From positions 3,905,501 to 3,969,500 of the forward strand of contig NZ_CP141059.1 in assembly GCF_034661235.1 (NCBI RefSeq): a DNA stretch of 64,000 bases, written 5' to 3'. The position numbers and the translations under genes were made by a program. Shown here piece by piece: positions 8,282 through 18,010 of the stretch (position 1 is the first letter of the stretch; every line of letters starts with the position of its first letter). The notes under the pieces were generated by a model. The model searched no databases and was not told the origin of the DNA. It saw only the letters and a program-made list of their open reading frames with translations. The stretch comes from Nocardioides bizhenqiangii. Its GTDB lineage: Bacteria > Actinomycetota > Actinomycetes > Propionibacteriales > Nocardioidaceae.

Positions 8282-9742
8282 TTAGGGGTTGTTGAAGACG
8301 GGGAGCGCCTCGCCGTGGATGGGCGAGGTGAGCGTCGCCTCCAGGAGGTGCTTGCCGAGCAGGCTCTCGTCGGGCAGCGGGATCGGGTACTCGCCCGTGA
8401 AGCAGGCGGTGCACAGGTTGTCCTGGGGCTGGCCGGTCGCCTCGACCATCCCGTCGAGCGAGATGTAGCCGAGCGTGTCGGCACCCACGCTCGAGGCGAT
8501 CTCGTCGACGTCGAGGCCGTTGGCGATCAGCTCGGCACGGGTCGCGAAGTCGATGCCGTAGAAGCAGGGCCACTTCACCGGCGGGCTCGAGATCCGCACG
8601 TGGACCTCGGTCGCGCCCGCCTCGCGGAGCATCCGGATCTGGGCCCGCTGGGTGTTGCCGCGCACGATCGAGTCGTCGACCACGACGATCCGCTTGCCGC
8701 GGATCATGTGGTCGAGCGCGTTCAGCTTGAGCCGGATGCCGAGCTGGCGGAGGGTCTGGCTGGGCTGGATGAAGGTGCGTCCGACGTAGGCGTTCTTGAC
8801 GAAGCCCTGACCGAACGGGATGCCGCTCTCGAGCGCGTAGCCGGAGGCCGCCGGGGTGCCGGACTCGGGCACCGGGATCACCAGGTCTGCCTCGACCGGG
8901 AACTGCCGGGCCAGCTCACGACCCATCTCGACCCGGGCCTCGTGGACGCTGCGGCCGGCGATGTGGGCGTCGGGACGGGCCAGGTAGACGTACTCGAACA
9001 CGCAGCCCTTGCGCCTCGGCTCGGCGAACTTGTGGGAGCGCAGCCCGCCCTCGTCGATGACGATCAGCTCACCGGGCTCGACCTCGCGGACCACGCTGGC
9101 GCCGATGGTGGCGAGCGCGGCGCTCTCGCTCGCGACCACCCAGCCGCGGTCGAGGCGGCCGAGGACGAGCGGGCGGAGACCTTCGGGGTCGCGCGCGGCG
9201 TACAGCGAGTCCTCGTTCATGAAGACGAAGCAGAACGCGCCCTTGACGTTGGGCAGCAGCTCGACGGCGCGGGCCTCGAGGGACTGGTCGGGGTGGTGCG
9301 CGAGGAGCGCCGTCACCAGACCGGTGTCGTTGGTCGACGCCTCGAGGTCGCGGGCGTGGATGTCGAGCTCGTCCTCGTCGCTCGGCAGGTCGTGGACCAT
9401 CTGCGCGAGGTCGGCGGTGTTGATCAGGTTGCCGTTGTGTCCCAGCGCGATCGAGCCGTGGGCGGTCGGGCGGAACGTCGGCTGGGCGTTCTGCCACGTG
9501 CTCGCGCCGGTGGTCGAGTAGCGGCAGTGCCCGACGGCGAGGTGGCCCTGGAACGAGTCGAGGGTGGTCTCGTCGAACACCTGCGAGACCAGGCCCATGT
9601 CCTTGTAGACGAGGATCTGGCGCCCGTTGCTGACCGAGATGCCCGCCGACTCCTGGCCGCGGTGCTGGAGCGCGTAGAGCCCGAAGTAGGTGAGCTTCGC
9701 GACGTCCTCACCGGGGGCCCAGACGCCGAATACGCCGCACAC
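8282..9742 (-). CDS. purF: Amidophosphoribosyltransferase
   Basis: PurF commits PRPP to purine synthesis by transferring ammonia from glutamine to form phosphoribosylamine. The N-terminal glutaminase starts directly with CGVFGVWAP and the PRPP loop VVVDDSIVRGNT is at about residues 350-362. The GTG at 9742 is chosen over the GTG at 9751: a TACAGT hexamer ends 7 nt upstream of 9742 and would overlap the earlier codon. With this start, Met removal leaves the catalytic cysteine as residue 1. It is followed 8 nt later by purM. A 22-bp repeat array lies upstream of its promoter. Confidence 0.95.
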   Translation of the reverse strand: MCGVFGVWAPGEDVAKLTYFGLYALQHRGQESAGISVSNGRQILVYKDMGLVSQVFDETTLDSFQGHLAVGHCRYSTTGASTWQNAQPTFRPTAHGSIALGHNGNLINTADLAQMVHDLPSDEDELDIHARDLEASTNDTGLVTALLAHHPDQSLEARAVELLPNVKGAFCFVFMNEDSLYAARDPEGLRPLVLGRLDRGWVVASESAALATIGASVVREVEPGELIVIDEGGLRSHKFAEPRRKGCVFEYVYLARPDAHIAGRSVHEARVEMGRELARQFPVEADLVIPVPESGTPAASGYALESGIPFGQGFVKNAYVGRTFIQPSQTLRQLGIRLKLNALDHMIRGKRIVVVDDSIVRGNTQRAQIRMLREAGATEVHVRISSPPVKWPCFYGIDFATRAELIANGLDVDEIASSVGADTLGYISLDGMVEATGQPQDNLCTACFTGEYPIPLPDESLLGKHLLEATLTSPIHGEALPVFNNP

Positions 9743-9749
9743 GTGGGCC

Positions 9750-9755
9750 ACTGTA
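9750..9755 (-). promoter_or_regulatory. Leaderless -10 hexamer TACAGT of purF
   Basis: TACAGT (minus strand) lies 7 nt before the GTG at 9742 and decides between two candidate purF starts. Confidence 0.65.
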
Positions 9756-9811
9756 TCGGCCGGTCGCCCTCAATCCCGTTTCGGCGCGGGCGTGGGACGG
9801 ATCACTGACCC

Positions 9812-9914
9812 GCGAAGTGTCGATGCTGGTCGCGCGAAGTGTCGATGTCGGCCCCGCGAGGTGTCGGCGTTTGCCGGGCGAGGTGGCGACGTTTGCCGGG
9901 CGAGGTGGCGGCTA
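9812..9914. repeat. 22-bp tandem repeat array upstream of purF
   Basis: Units begin at 9812, 9834, 9856, 9878 and 9900, an exact 22-bp spacing. On the plus strand each opens with GCGARGTGKCG; the first two carry AGTGTCGATG, the later ones drift to AGGTGGCGACG. The last unit runs into the stop codon of the M20 peptidase gene (9912-9914). The copies diverge but the period is kept. The minus-strand core ATCGACACT recurs at the purD-purB array. Confidence 0.85.
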
Positions 9915-11291
9915 CAGGGTGCCGGCCGCGGACTCGGCGCCCAGGTTGCGCAGCAGCAGGGCCTCGGCGACGAGGACCCTCTCGAACTCGGCGAGGTGGA
10001 GGCCCTCGTTGGCGCCGTGCGCGCGGGTGTCGGGGTCCTCGACGCCCGTGACCAGGACGCTGGCGTCCGGCATCGCGTCGAGGAACTCGGCGATGAACGG
10101 GATCGAGCCCCCGACGCCCATGTCGACCGGTTCGGTGCCGTCCCATGCCTCGGCGAACGCGGAGCGGGCGGCGTCGTAGGCCGGTCCGGTGACGTCGAGG
10201 GCGATCGGCTCGCCGGTGTCGACGACCTCGATCGACAGCTGGGCGCCCCACGGGACGTGCTTCTCGAGGTGCTGGCGCAGGCAGGCGAGAGCGTTCTCCG
10301 AGGTCTCACCCGGAGCGGTGCGGAGCGCGAGCCGGGCCCGGGCGGCGGGGATGAGGGTGTTGGACGACCCGTCGACCTTGGGGGCGTCGAGGCCGATCAC
10401 GGAGAGGGCGGGCTGGGTCCAGAGCCGCTCCACCTTCGGGCCGGAGCCGATCCAGTCCACGCCGGGGGCCACGCCCGACTCGGCGCGCAGCCGCTCCTCC
10501 GGGTAGTCGACGTCGGCGGCGCGACCGGTCACCAGGCCTTCGACCCGGAGGTTGCCGTCGTCGTCGTGGAGCGAGGCGATCAGCCGCGACAGGGTGATCA
10601 GGGAGTCGGGGACCAGGCCGCCCCACATGCCCTGGTGGACGGCGTGGGTCAGGGTGCGCACCTCGACGTTGACCCGGACCAGGCCGCGAAGGCTGGTGGT
10701 CAGGGCCGGGACGCCGATGTCCCAGTTGCCCGAGTCGGCGATGACGATGACGTCGGCCCGGAGGTCGTCGAGATTCTGCTCGAGCAGCTGCGGGAGGGTC
10801 GCGCTGGCGACCTCCTCCTCCCCCTCGACGAAGAGGCGGACCGTGACGGGGAGCTCGTCGCCGAGCACCCGCAGGGCGGCGACGTGCGCCATGATCCCCG
10901 CCTTGTCGTCGGCCGCGCCGCGCCCATAGAGACGGGGGCCGTCGCGCCCCTCACGAACCGTCGGCTCCCACGGCGGGCTGTCCCAGTCGGCGGGGTCGTT
11001 CTCGGGCTGGACGTCGTGGTGGGCGTAGAGGAGCACGACGGGCGCACCCTCCGGGCCGCGCTTCTCCCCGATCACCGCAGGGGGCGCACCGTCGTACGCC
11101 CGGACGATGCGGGCGTCGACACCCTCGGCACGGAACAGGGCCGCGGTCGCCTCGGCGGACCGTTCGACCTCGGTGAGCCGCCCGGGATCGGCGCTCACCG
11201 ACTGGATGCGGACCAGGTCCTCGAGATCCTTGCGCACGCCCGGCAGCACGCTGGCGACCCGGGCGCGGATGTCGTCACTCACCATCGTCAT
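9912..11291 (-). CDS. M20 family dipeptidase
   Basis: A cytoplasmic di-zinc metallopeptidase of 459 residues with all ligand motifs: YAHHDVQPEN (His, Asp), GRGAADDKAG (bridging Asp), EGEEEVAS (catalytic and ligand Glu) and a late histidine in DTRAHGANEGLH. It cleaves dipeptides or related N-acyl amino acids; the exact substrate cannot be read from sequence. The ATG at 11291 has TACGGT 6 nt upstream, so the transcript is probably leaderless. The stop codon is embedded in the last copy of the 22-bp repeat array. The sterol-carrier-like gene ends 25 nt before its start. Confidence 0.92.
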   Translation of the reverse strand: MTMVSDDIRARVASVLPGVRKDLEDLVRIQSVSADPGRLTEVERSAEATAALFRAEGVDARIVRAYDGAPPAVIGEKRGPEGAPVVLLYAHHDVQPENDPADWDSPPWEPTVREGRDGPRLYGRGAADDKAGIMAHVAALRVLGDELPVTVRLFVEGEEEVASATLPQLLEQNLDDLRADVIVIADSGNWDIGVPALTTSLRGLVRVNVEVRTLTHAVHQGMWGGLVPDSLITLSRLIASLHDDDGNLRVEGLVTGRAADVDYPEERLRAESGVAPGVDWIGSGPKVERLWTQPALSVIGLDAPKVDGSSNTLIPAARARLALRTAPGETSENALACLRQHLEKHVPWGAQLSIEVVDTGEPIALDVTGPAYDAARSAFAEAWDGTEPVDMGVGGSIPFIAEFLDAMPDASVLVTGVEDPDTRAHGANEGLHLAEFERVLVAEALLLRNLGAESAAGTL

Positions 11292-11297
11292 GGCGCC

Positions 11298-11303
11298 ACC
11301 GTA
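11298..11303 (-). promoter_or_regulatory. Leaderless -10 hexamer TACGGT
   Basis: TACGGT lies 6 nt before the ATG at 11291 (M20 dipeptidase). Confidence 0.6.
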
Positions 11304-11316
11304 ACCGGCGCCCCCA

Positions 11317-11676
11317 TCAGGCCAGTGGGAGGTACGACGACAGGTCGGTGCGCTCGCCGCTGGCCAGGGCCCGGCCGCTCTCGAGGGCGTCCGCCCAGGC
11401 GAGACCACCGGTCGCGAGGGCGACCCAGGTCTCCGGGTCGGTCTCGATCACCGCCGGCGGCGTGCCACGGGTGTGCCGAACTCCCTCGATCACCTGCACG
11501 GCCGCGAACGGCGGCACCCGGACCTCGACCGACCGGCCCGGCGCCCGCGCCTCGAGGACGGCGAGGAAGTGCTTGGTCAGGAGGCGCAGATCGGCCCGGT
11601 CGGCCGTCCCCCGGGAGACACGAGCGACTGCCGCTTCGACCGCTCCGGGGTCGGCGGGACGCAGTCGGGAGGGCAC
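11317..11676 (-). CDS. Small sterol-carrier (SCP2-like) family protein
   Basis: This 119-residue protein resembles the short sterol carrier family proteins encoded next to purF in many actinobacteria (EVRVPPFAAVQVIEGVRHTRGTPPAVIETDPETWVALATGGLAW). The SCP2 fold binds hydrophobic ligands, but the ligand of this subgroup is unknown. It is soluble with no signal. A longer start at 11709 exists; the GTG at 11676 is preferred because TAGGCT lies 7 nt upstream. It precedes the M20 peptidase by 25 nt on the same strand and is divergent from the lipoprotein gene. Confidence 0.75.
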   Translation of the reverse strand: MPSRLRPADPGAVEAAVARVSRGTADRADLRLLTKHFLAVLEARAPGRSVEVRVPPFAAVQVIEGVRHTRGTPPAVIETDPETWVALATGGLAWADALESGRALASGERTDLSSYLPLA

Positions 11677-11683
11677 GGGCGCG

Positions 11684-11689
11684 AGCCTA
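11684..11689 (-). promoter_or_regulatory. Leaderless -10 hexamer TAGGCT
   Basis: TAGGCT lies 7 nt before the GTG at 11676. Confidence 0.6.
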
Positions 11690-11717
11690 CAAAGTGCGGT
11701 CCGACACAATGAACCCC

Positions 11718-12761
11718 ATGCGGGCGCGTGCTGTGATCGGTTCCATCGTCCTCGTGCTGTCCGCGGCGCTGGCTGCGTGCGGCGAGGAGCAGGACACCAT
11801 CAAGGCCGGCGACCTCATCCAGGCGAGCGCGGACGACCAGTTCAAGGACGGCAAGGAGGCGACCGTCACGCTCCCGACCGGGCGGCTGCTGATCCACACC
11901 GCCGAGCCGGTCGACAGCGCGACGGGCGACGACACCCGCACCCGGCAGGCGGTCGACGCCCCGAGCGGTGCGGTGCTGGTGCCGATCAGCTGGCAGTACG
12001 ACCCCTGGGACCAGGGCCGCCTCGAGCGGATCGTCGACAGCTCCGACACCCCCATCGTCGACCTGGTGACCGACGAGGAGCGCTACCGGTTGCCGCCGCC
12101 GGAGCTCGGCGACGAGGGCGGCGAGTCGTTCTACGTCGTCGTCGACGGCGAGGCCGAGGACCGCTCGCTGGAGATCGAGTTCGACGGCGTCACGCAATCG
12201 GTGAACCTCGCGAACGGCCGTACCGACGCGGGCGACGCCGCCGCGCTCTACGACATCCGGGACGACGCGCTGCAGAAGGCGTCCTGCGACGACGACGAGC
12301 GCTGGTTCGACAGCGTCACGGTCTCCGCCGAGTTCACCTGCGACCGGTTCGGGCCGGTGCTCACGCCCTACGCCGCTGGCGAGTGGGCACCCGAGGGCAG
12401 TCTGTGGCTGGCGCTGACGGTGCAGACCGAGATGCGCATCTACGCCGAGGCCAACCTGCTCGGCGGCGGCGCGCGCTTCGTCGCCACGGACGTCACGGTG
12501 AAGCCTGACATCGACGGCGACGAACCCACGTTCGTGATCTCGGCCGACAACGACGACGACACCTGCCCGAGTCCGTTGACGACCGCCTGCGGATGGAGCA
12601 AGACCCTGATCTTCGAGGTGCCGGCGGACGACGCCGAGCAGGGACCGCTCGACCTCGACGTGGCCTACCGGATGAAGGTCGCCATCGCATGGGGCGGTCA
12701 CATCCCGCCGAAGCGGATGAAGGTCGAGGCGTCCGAGGAGATCAAGCTCTGGGACGACTGA
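11718..12761 (+). CDS. Predicted lipoprotein, unknown function
   Basis: The 347-residue protein starts with a lipoprotein signal: RAR, a hydrophobic stretch, and the lipobox LAAC with the modified cysteine at about residue 21. The mature part is acidic and has four cysteines that could form disulfides (two near SCDDDERWF/EFTCDRFG, two near DDTCPSPLTTACGW). No domain is recognised. CACAAT lies 7 nt before the ATG at 11718, a near-match to the leaderless hexamer; another ATG at 11709 is possible. Its 3' end overlaps kynU by 20 bp in convergent orientation. Confidence 0.75.
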   Translation: MRARAVIGSIVLVLSAALAACGEEQDTIKAGDLIQASADDQFKDGKEATVTLPTGRLLIHTAEPVDSATGDDTRTRQAVDAPSGAVLVPISWQYDPWDQGRLERIVDSSDTPIVDLVTDEERYRLPPPELGDEGGESFYVVVDGEAEDRSLEIEFDGVTQSVNLANGRTDAGDAAALYDIRDDALQKASCDDDERWFDSVTVSAEFTCDRFGPVLTPYAAGEWAPEGSLWLALTVQTEMRIYAEANLLGGGARFVATDVTVKPDIDGDEPTFVISADNDDDTCPSPLTTACGWSKTLIFEVPADDAEQGPLDLDVAYRMKVAIAWGGHIPPKRMKVEASEEIKLWDD

Positions 12762-13977
12762 GCAGCTCGGCCACGACGGAGAGCCCGGCCGCGACCTCGG
12801 CGAACGAGGTGCTCAGCGGCGAAAGGCCGATCCGCAGGCCGTGCGGCGGCCGGAAGTCCGGGATCACGCCCCGCTCCCACAGCTCGGCAGTCACCTGTCG
12901 CAAGTCCGGATGGTCGAGCGTGACGTGGCTGCCGCGGACGGACGGGTCCCGGGGTGAGGCGAGCCGGACGTCGTACGGCGCCAGCAGCGCGTCGGCGATC
13001 TCGACCGCGAAGGCGGTCAGGGCGACCGACTTCCGGCGTACGGCGGACATGCCGACCTCGTCGATCAGCGCAAGCATGTCCCGCATGGGCAGCATCCCGA
13101 CGATCGGCGGGGTGCCGCTGATCAGCTGCCGGACACCGGCGGCCGGCTGGTAGCGCTCCGCCATCGCGAACACGTCTGCCGCACCCATCCAGCCCTGGAT
13201 CGGCTGGCGGACGCGGTCGTGGTGGCGGCCGGCGAGGTAGGCGAACGCGGGAGCGCCGGGTCCTCCGTTGAGGTACTTGTAGGTGCAGCCGACGGCGAGG
13301 TCCACCCGGTGCTCGTCGAGTGCGAGCTCGACCGAGCCGACCGAGTGGCAGAGGTCCCAGAGCACGAGCGCGCCGGCGTCGTGAGCGATCTCCGTGATCG
13401 CCGGCAGGTCGGCGATCTGCCCGGAGCGGTAGGCGACGTGGCTGAGCAGCACCAGCGCCGTCCGGTCCGAGACGGCGGCCCGGACCTGGTCGGGCGTGAC
13501 GGTGGCGTGGGGCTCGGGAGTGATCCAGCTCAGCTCGAGGCCGCGCTCGGCGGCGACCCCCTCGACCACGAACCGGTCGGTCGGGAAGTTGTCGGTGTCG
13601 ACGACGATCTCGATCCGGGCCGGCTGCGCGTCGACGGCTGCCCGCACCAGCTTGTAGAGCAGCACCGTCGTGGAGTCCGCGACCACGGTCTGCCCCGGGG
13701 CGGCGCCGAGGCAGACCCGGGCGACGGTGTCGCCGAGCTCGGTCGGGGCGGCCATCCACTCCTCGTCCCAGGCCCGGATCAGACGGTCGCCCCACGGCCC
13801 GTCGACGAACCCGCTGAGCCGGTCGCGGGTGGCGCGGAGCGGCCGCCCGAGCGAGTTGCCGTCGAGGTAGGCGACCACCCCGTCCGAGCTGATGAAGGCG
13901 TCCCGGTACGGCGCGAGCGGGTCGGCGGCATCGAGCTCGGCGGCGCGGGCTGCCCAACCGGCGACGTCGTGGGTCAC
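12742..13977 (-). CDS. kynU: Kynureninase
   Basis: This PLP enzyme cleaves kynurenine to anthranilate and alanine (or 3-hydroxykynurenine to 3-hydroxyanthranilate). It has 411 residues, usual length, with YLDGNSLGRP near the N-terminus and the PLP-lysine motif GCTYKYLNGGPG at about residues 229-240. The GTG start overlaps the kynA stop as GTGA, so translation is coupled. No kynurenine 3-monooxygenase is in the window, so the local route ends at anthranilate. It converges on the lipoprotein gene. Confidence 0.95.
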   Translation of the reverse strand: MTHDVAGWAARAAELDAADPLAPYRDAFISSDGVVAYLDGNSLGRPLRATRDRLSGFVDGPWGDRLIRAWDEEWMAAPTELGDTVARVCLGAAPGQTVVADSTTVLLYKLVRAAVDAQPARIEIVVDTDNFPTDRFVVEGVAAERGLELSWITPEPHATVTPDQVRAAVSDRTALVLLSHVAYRSGQIADLPAITEIAHDAGALVLWDLCHSVGSVELALDEHRVDLAVGCTYKYLNGGPGAPAFAYLAGRHHDRVRQPIQGWMGAADVFAMAERYQPAAGVRQLISGTPPIVGMLPMRDMLALIDEVGMSAVRRKSVALTAFAVEIADALLAPYDVRLASPRDPSVRGSHVTLDHPDLRQVTAELWERGVIPDFRPPHGLRIGLSPLSTSFAEVAAGLSVVAELLSRPRA

Positions 13978-14831
13978 GACTTCCCGATCTCGGTCCGCAC
14001 CGTGATCAGCTCAGGGAAGAAGGTGAGGTCGAGTGCGCGGCGGAGGAACGCGACACCCGACGAGCCGCCGGTGCCGCGCTTGAACCCGATGGTCCGCTGC
14101 ACGGTCCGCAGGTGCCGGAACCGCCAGAGCTGGAAGGCGTCCTCGACGTCGACCAGGTCCTCGGAGGTCTCGTAGAGGTCCCAGTGGCGGGTGGTGTCCT
14201 CGTAGACCTCGCGGAACACCGAGACCAGCTCGGGCTGCTCGACCCAGGGCAGGCTGACGTCACGCTCGAGCACCACCGTCGGCACGGGCAGCCCTCGGCG
14301 TGCGACGAGCCGGAGGAAGGCGTCGTAGACGGTGTGGCTCGACAGCGCCGACGCGAGGAAGGCGTGCACGGGCGGGTTGCCCTCGAAAACCTTGAGCATC
14401 TGGGCGTTCTTGTTGCCGAGCAGGAACTCCACCGCGCGGTACTGCACGGATTGGAACCCCGAGGCGGGCCCCAGGACGTCGCGGAACTCGGCGTACTCGC
14501 TCGGCGTCAACGTCGCGAGCACGGACCACTGCTCGGTGACGGTGCGCAGGATGTGCTTGACCCGGGCCAGGCTCTTGCGGGCGCGCGAGAGGTCGTCGGC
14601 GTCCAGGTAGCCGCGGGCACCGACCAGCTCGTGCACCATCAGCTTCAGCCACAGCTCGGTGGTCTGGTGCTGGATGACGAAGAGGAGCTCGTCGGGGTGC
14701 GGGGGGTCGCTCCTCACGTGCTGCGCCGAGAGAAGGGTGTCGAGGTCGAGGTAGCCGGCGTAGTCCAGCTCCGCCGAGAAGTCCGTGTGCACACCGGGCT
14801 CCAGCGGTCGGTATCCGTCCTCGATCACCAC
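13974..14831 (-). CDS. kynA: Tryptophan 2,3-dioxygenase
   Basis: This heme dioxygenase opens the indole ring of tryptophan to N-formylkynurenine. At 285 residues it is standard for the bacterial family. HPDELLFVIQHQTTELWLKL carries the distal histidine and substrate-binding residues, and RFRHLRTVQRTIGFKRGTGGSSG matches the conserved C-terminal core. The start is a GTG with TACGGT 6 nt upstream, so it can be transcribed from its own leaderless promoter, although the hydrolase gene ends only 31 nt before it. It overlaps kynU by 4 bp. Confidence 0.95.
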   Translation of the reverse strand: MVIEDGYRPLEPGVHTDFSAELDYAGYLDLDTLLSAQHVRSDPPHPDELLFVIQHQTTELWLKLMVHELVGARGYLDADDLSRARKSLARVKHILRTVTEQWSVLATLTPSEYAEFRDVLGPASGFQSVQYRAVEFLLGNKNAQMLKVFEGNPPVHAFLASALSSHTVYDAFLRLVARRGLPVPTVVLERDVSLPWVEQPELVSVFREVYEDTTRHWDLYETSEDLVDVEDAFQLWRFRHLRTVQRTIGFKRGTGGSSGVAFLRRALDLTFFPELITVRTEIGKS

Positions 14832-14837
14832 CCGGTC

Positions 14838-14843
14838 ACCGTA
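14838..14843 (-). promoter_or_regulatory. Leaderless -10 hexamer TACGGT of kynA
   Basis: TACGGT lies 6 nt before the GTG at 14831, inside the short gap after the hydrolase gene. Confidence 0.6.
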
Positions 14844-14862
14844 TCCCCGACCGCCGCGACGC

Positions 14863-15699
14863 TCAGCGCAGGCCGTCGATCACGGAGCGGATCCGGACCC
14901 AGGCCTGGCTGCCGACCTCGATCACTCCGAAGTGCCCGCCGGTGACCTCCACCAGCTCCGCCGTCGCACCGGCAGCGGTGGCGCGGTCGACGTAGCCGCG
15001 CGACTGCGAGATCGGGACGATGTCGTCGTCCGGCGCGTGCACGCACCACACCGGTACGTCGAGCGGCAGCTGCTGCGCCGGGTCGGCGGCGGCGTCGGCC
15101 GGACCGGGGGCGTGGCCGAGGAACGCCTCTACCGCGCCGCCTCCGAGGCCGTCGCGCGCGGCGGCAACCAGGTCGAGCACTCCCGCCTGTGACACGACGT
15201 GGGTCACCGGCACCCGTGGCGCCTCACGCCCCGCCGCCCACGTCGCGAGGTGTCCTCCGGCGGAGTGACCGAGGGTGACGACCCGGTCGAGGCTGTCCTC
15301 CGGCAGCAGCCCGTCGTCCGCGAGGGACGCGAGGTGGTCGATGCCCGCAGCGACGTCGTCGAGGGTCGCCGGCACACCTCCCCCGTTGCCGACCCGGCGG
15401 TACTCGAGGTTCCAGGTCACCCAGCCCCGCCCGGTCAGGTCCTGCGCCAGCGGCGTGCCCAGCGAGAGGTCGTAGGCCGCCTTCCAGAAGCCGCCGTGGA
15501 TCACCACGACCACTCCGCGCGGCTCGCCGTCGGGCACGAGCAGCTCGCCGAACTGGCTGGGGTCCTCGCCGTAGTCGGTGCCCACGTCGCCTCCGGTTGT
15601 CGGACGGGCCTTCTCCTGCTCGTTCCCGCAAGCGGCTGCGGTCAGTGCGACCGCCGCCGCGAGAACGGTACGACGCCGCGGGCCTCCGGCGGCGTCCAC
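14863..15699 (-). CDS. Lipoprotein alpha/beta hydrolase, possible kynurenine formamidase
   Basis: This 278-residue hydrolase starts with a lipoprotein signal (RRRTVLAAAVALTAAAC, cysteine 24). The catalytic core has the oxyanion motif HGGFWK at 68-73, the nucleophile elbow GHSAGG at 144-149, an Asp in APDDDIVP and a His in GGHFGV. HGGFW-type hydrolases include the esterase-fold kynurenine formamidases. It sits directly upstream of kynA-kynU on the same strand, where the formamidase step would be expected. The oddity is the predicted outer-face location, which would separate it from cytoplasmic KynA. It could equally be an unrelated esterase. It starts 4 bp after the purL stop. Confidence 0.75.
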   Translation of the reverse strand: MDAAGGPRRRTVLAAAVALTAAACGNEQEKARPTTGGDVGTDYGEDPSQFGELLVPDGEPRGVVVVIHGGFWKAAYDLSLGTPLAQDLTGRGWVTWNLEYRRVGNGGGVPATLDDVAAGIDHLASLADDGLLPEDSLDRVVTLGHSAGGHLATWAAGREAPRVPVTHVVSQAGVLDLVAAARDGLGGGAVEAFLGHAPGPADAAADPAQQLPLDVPVWCVHAPDDDIVPISQSRGYVDRATAAGATAELVEVTGGHFGVIEVGSQAWVRIRSVIDGLR

Positions 15700-15703
15700 C
15701 GAG

Positions 15704-17956
<2,253 letters not shown>

Positions 17957-17962
17957 GGCCTC

Positions 17963-17968
17963 AATCTA
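17963..17968 (-). promoter_or_regulatory. Leaderless -10 hexamer TAGATT of purL
   Basis: TAGATT lies 6 nt before the GTG at 17956. Confidence 0.6.
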
Positions 17969-18010
17969 TCGGCCGGGTCGGGCCCGCGTTCAGCGTGGGC
18001 TGCCGTCCGG

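Noticed and set aside
9812..9914. CRISPR array
   Set aside because: Units are 22 bp directly abutting with no unique spacers, copies diverge, and there are no cas genes in the window.
9690..11717. N-terminal extension of the lipoprotein gene to a 1023-residue protein
   Set aside because: The upstream part is antisense to the peptidase and SCP2-like genes, and a lipoprotein signal begins at 11718.
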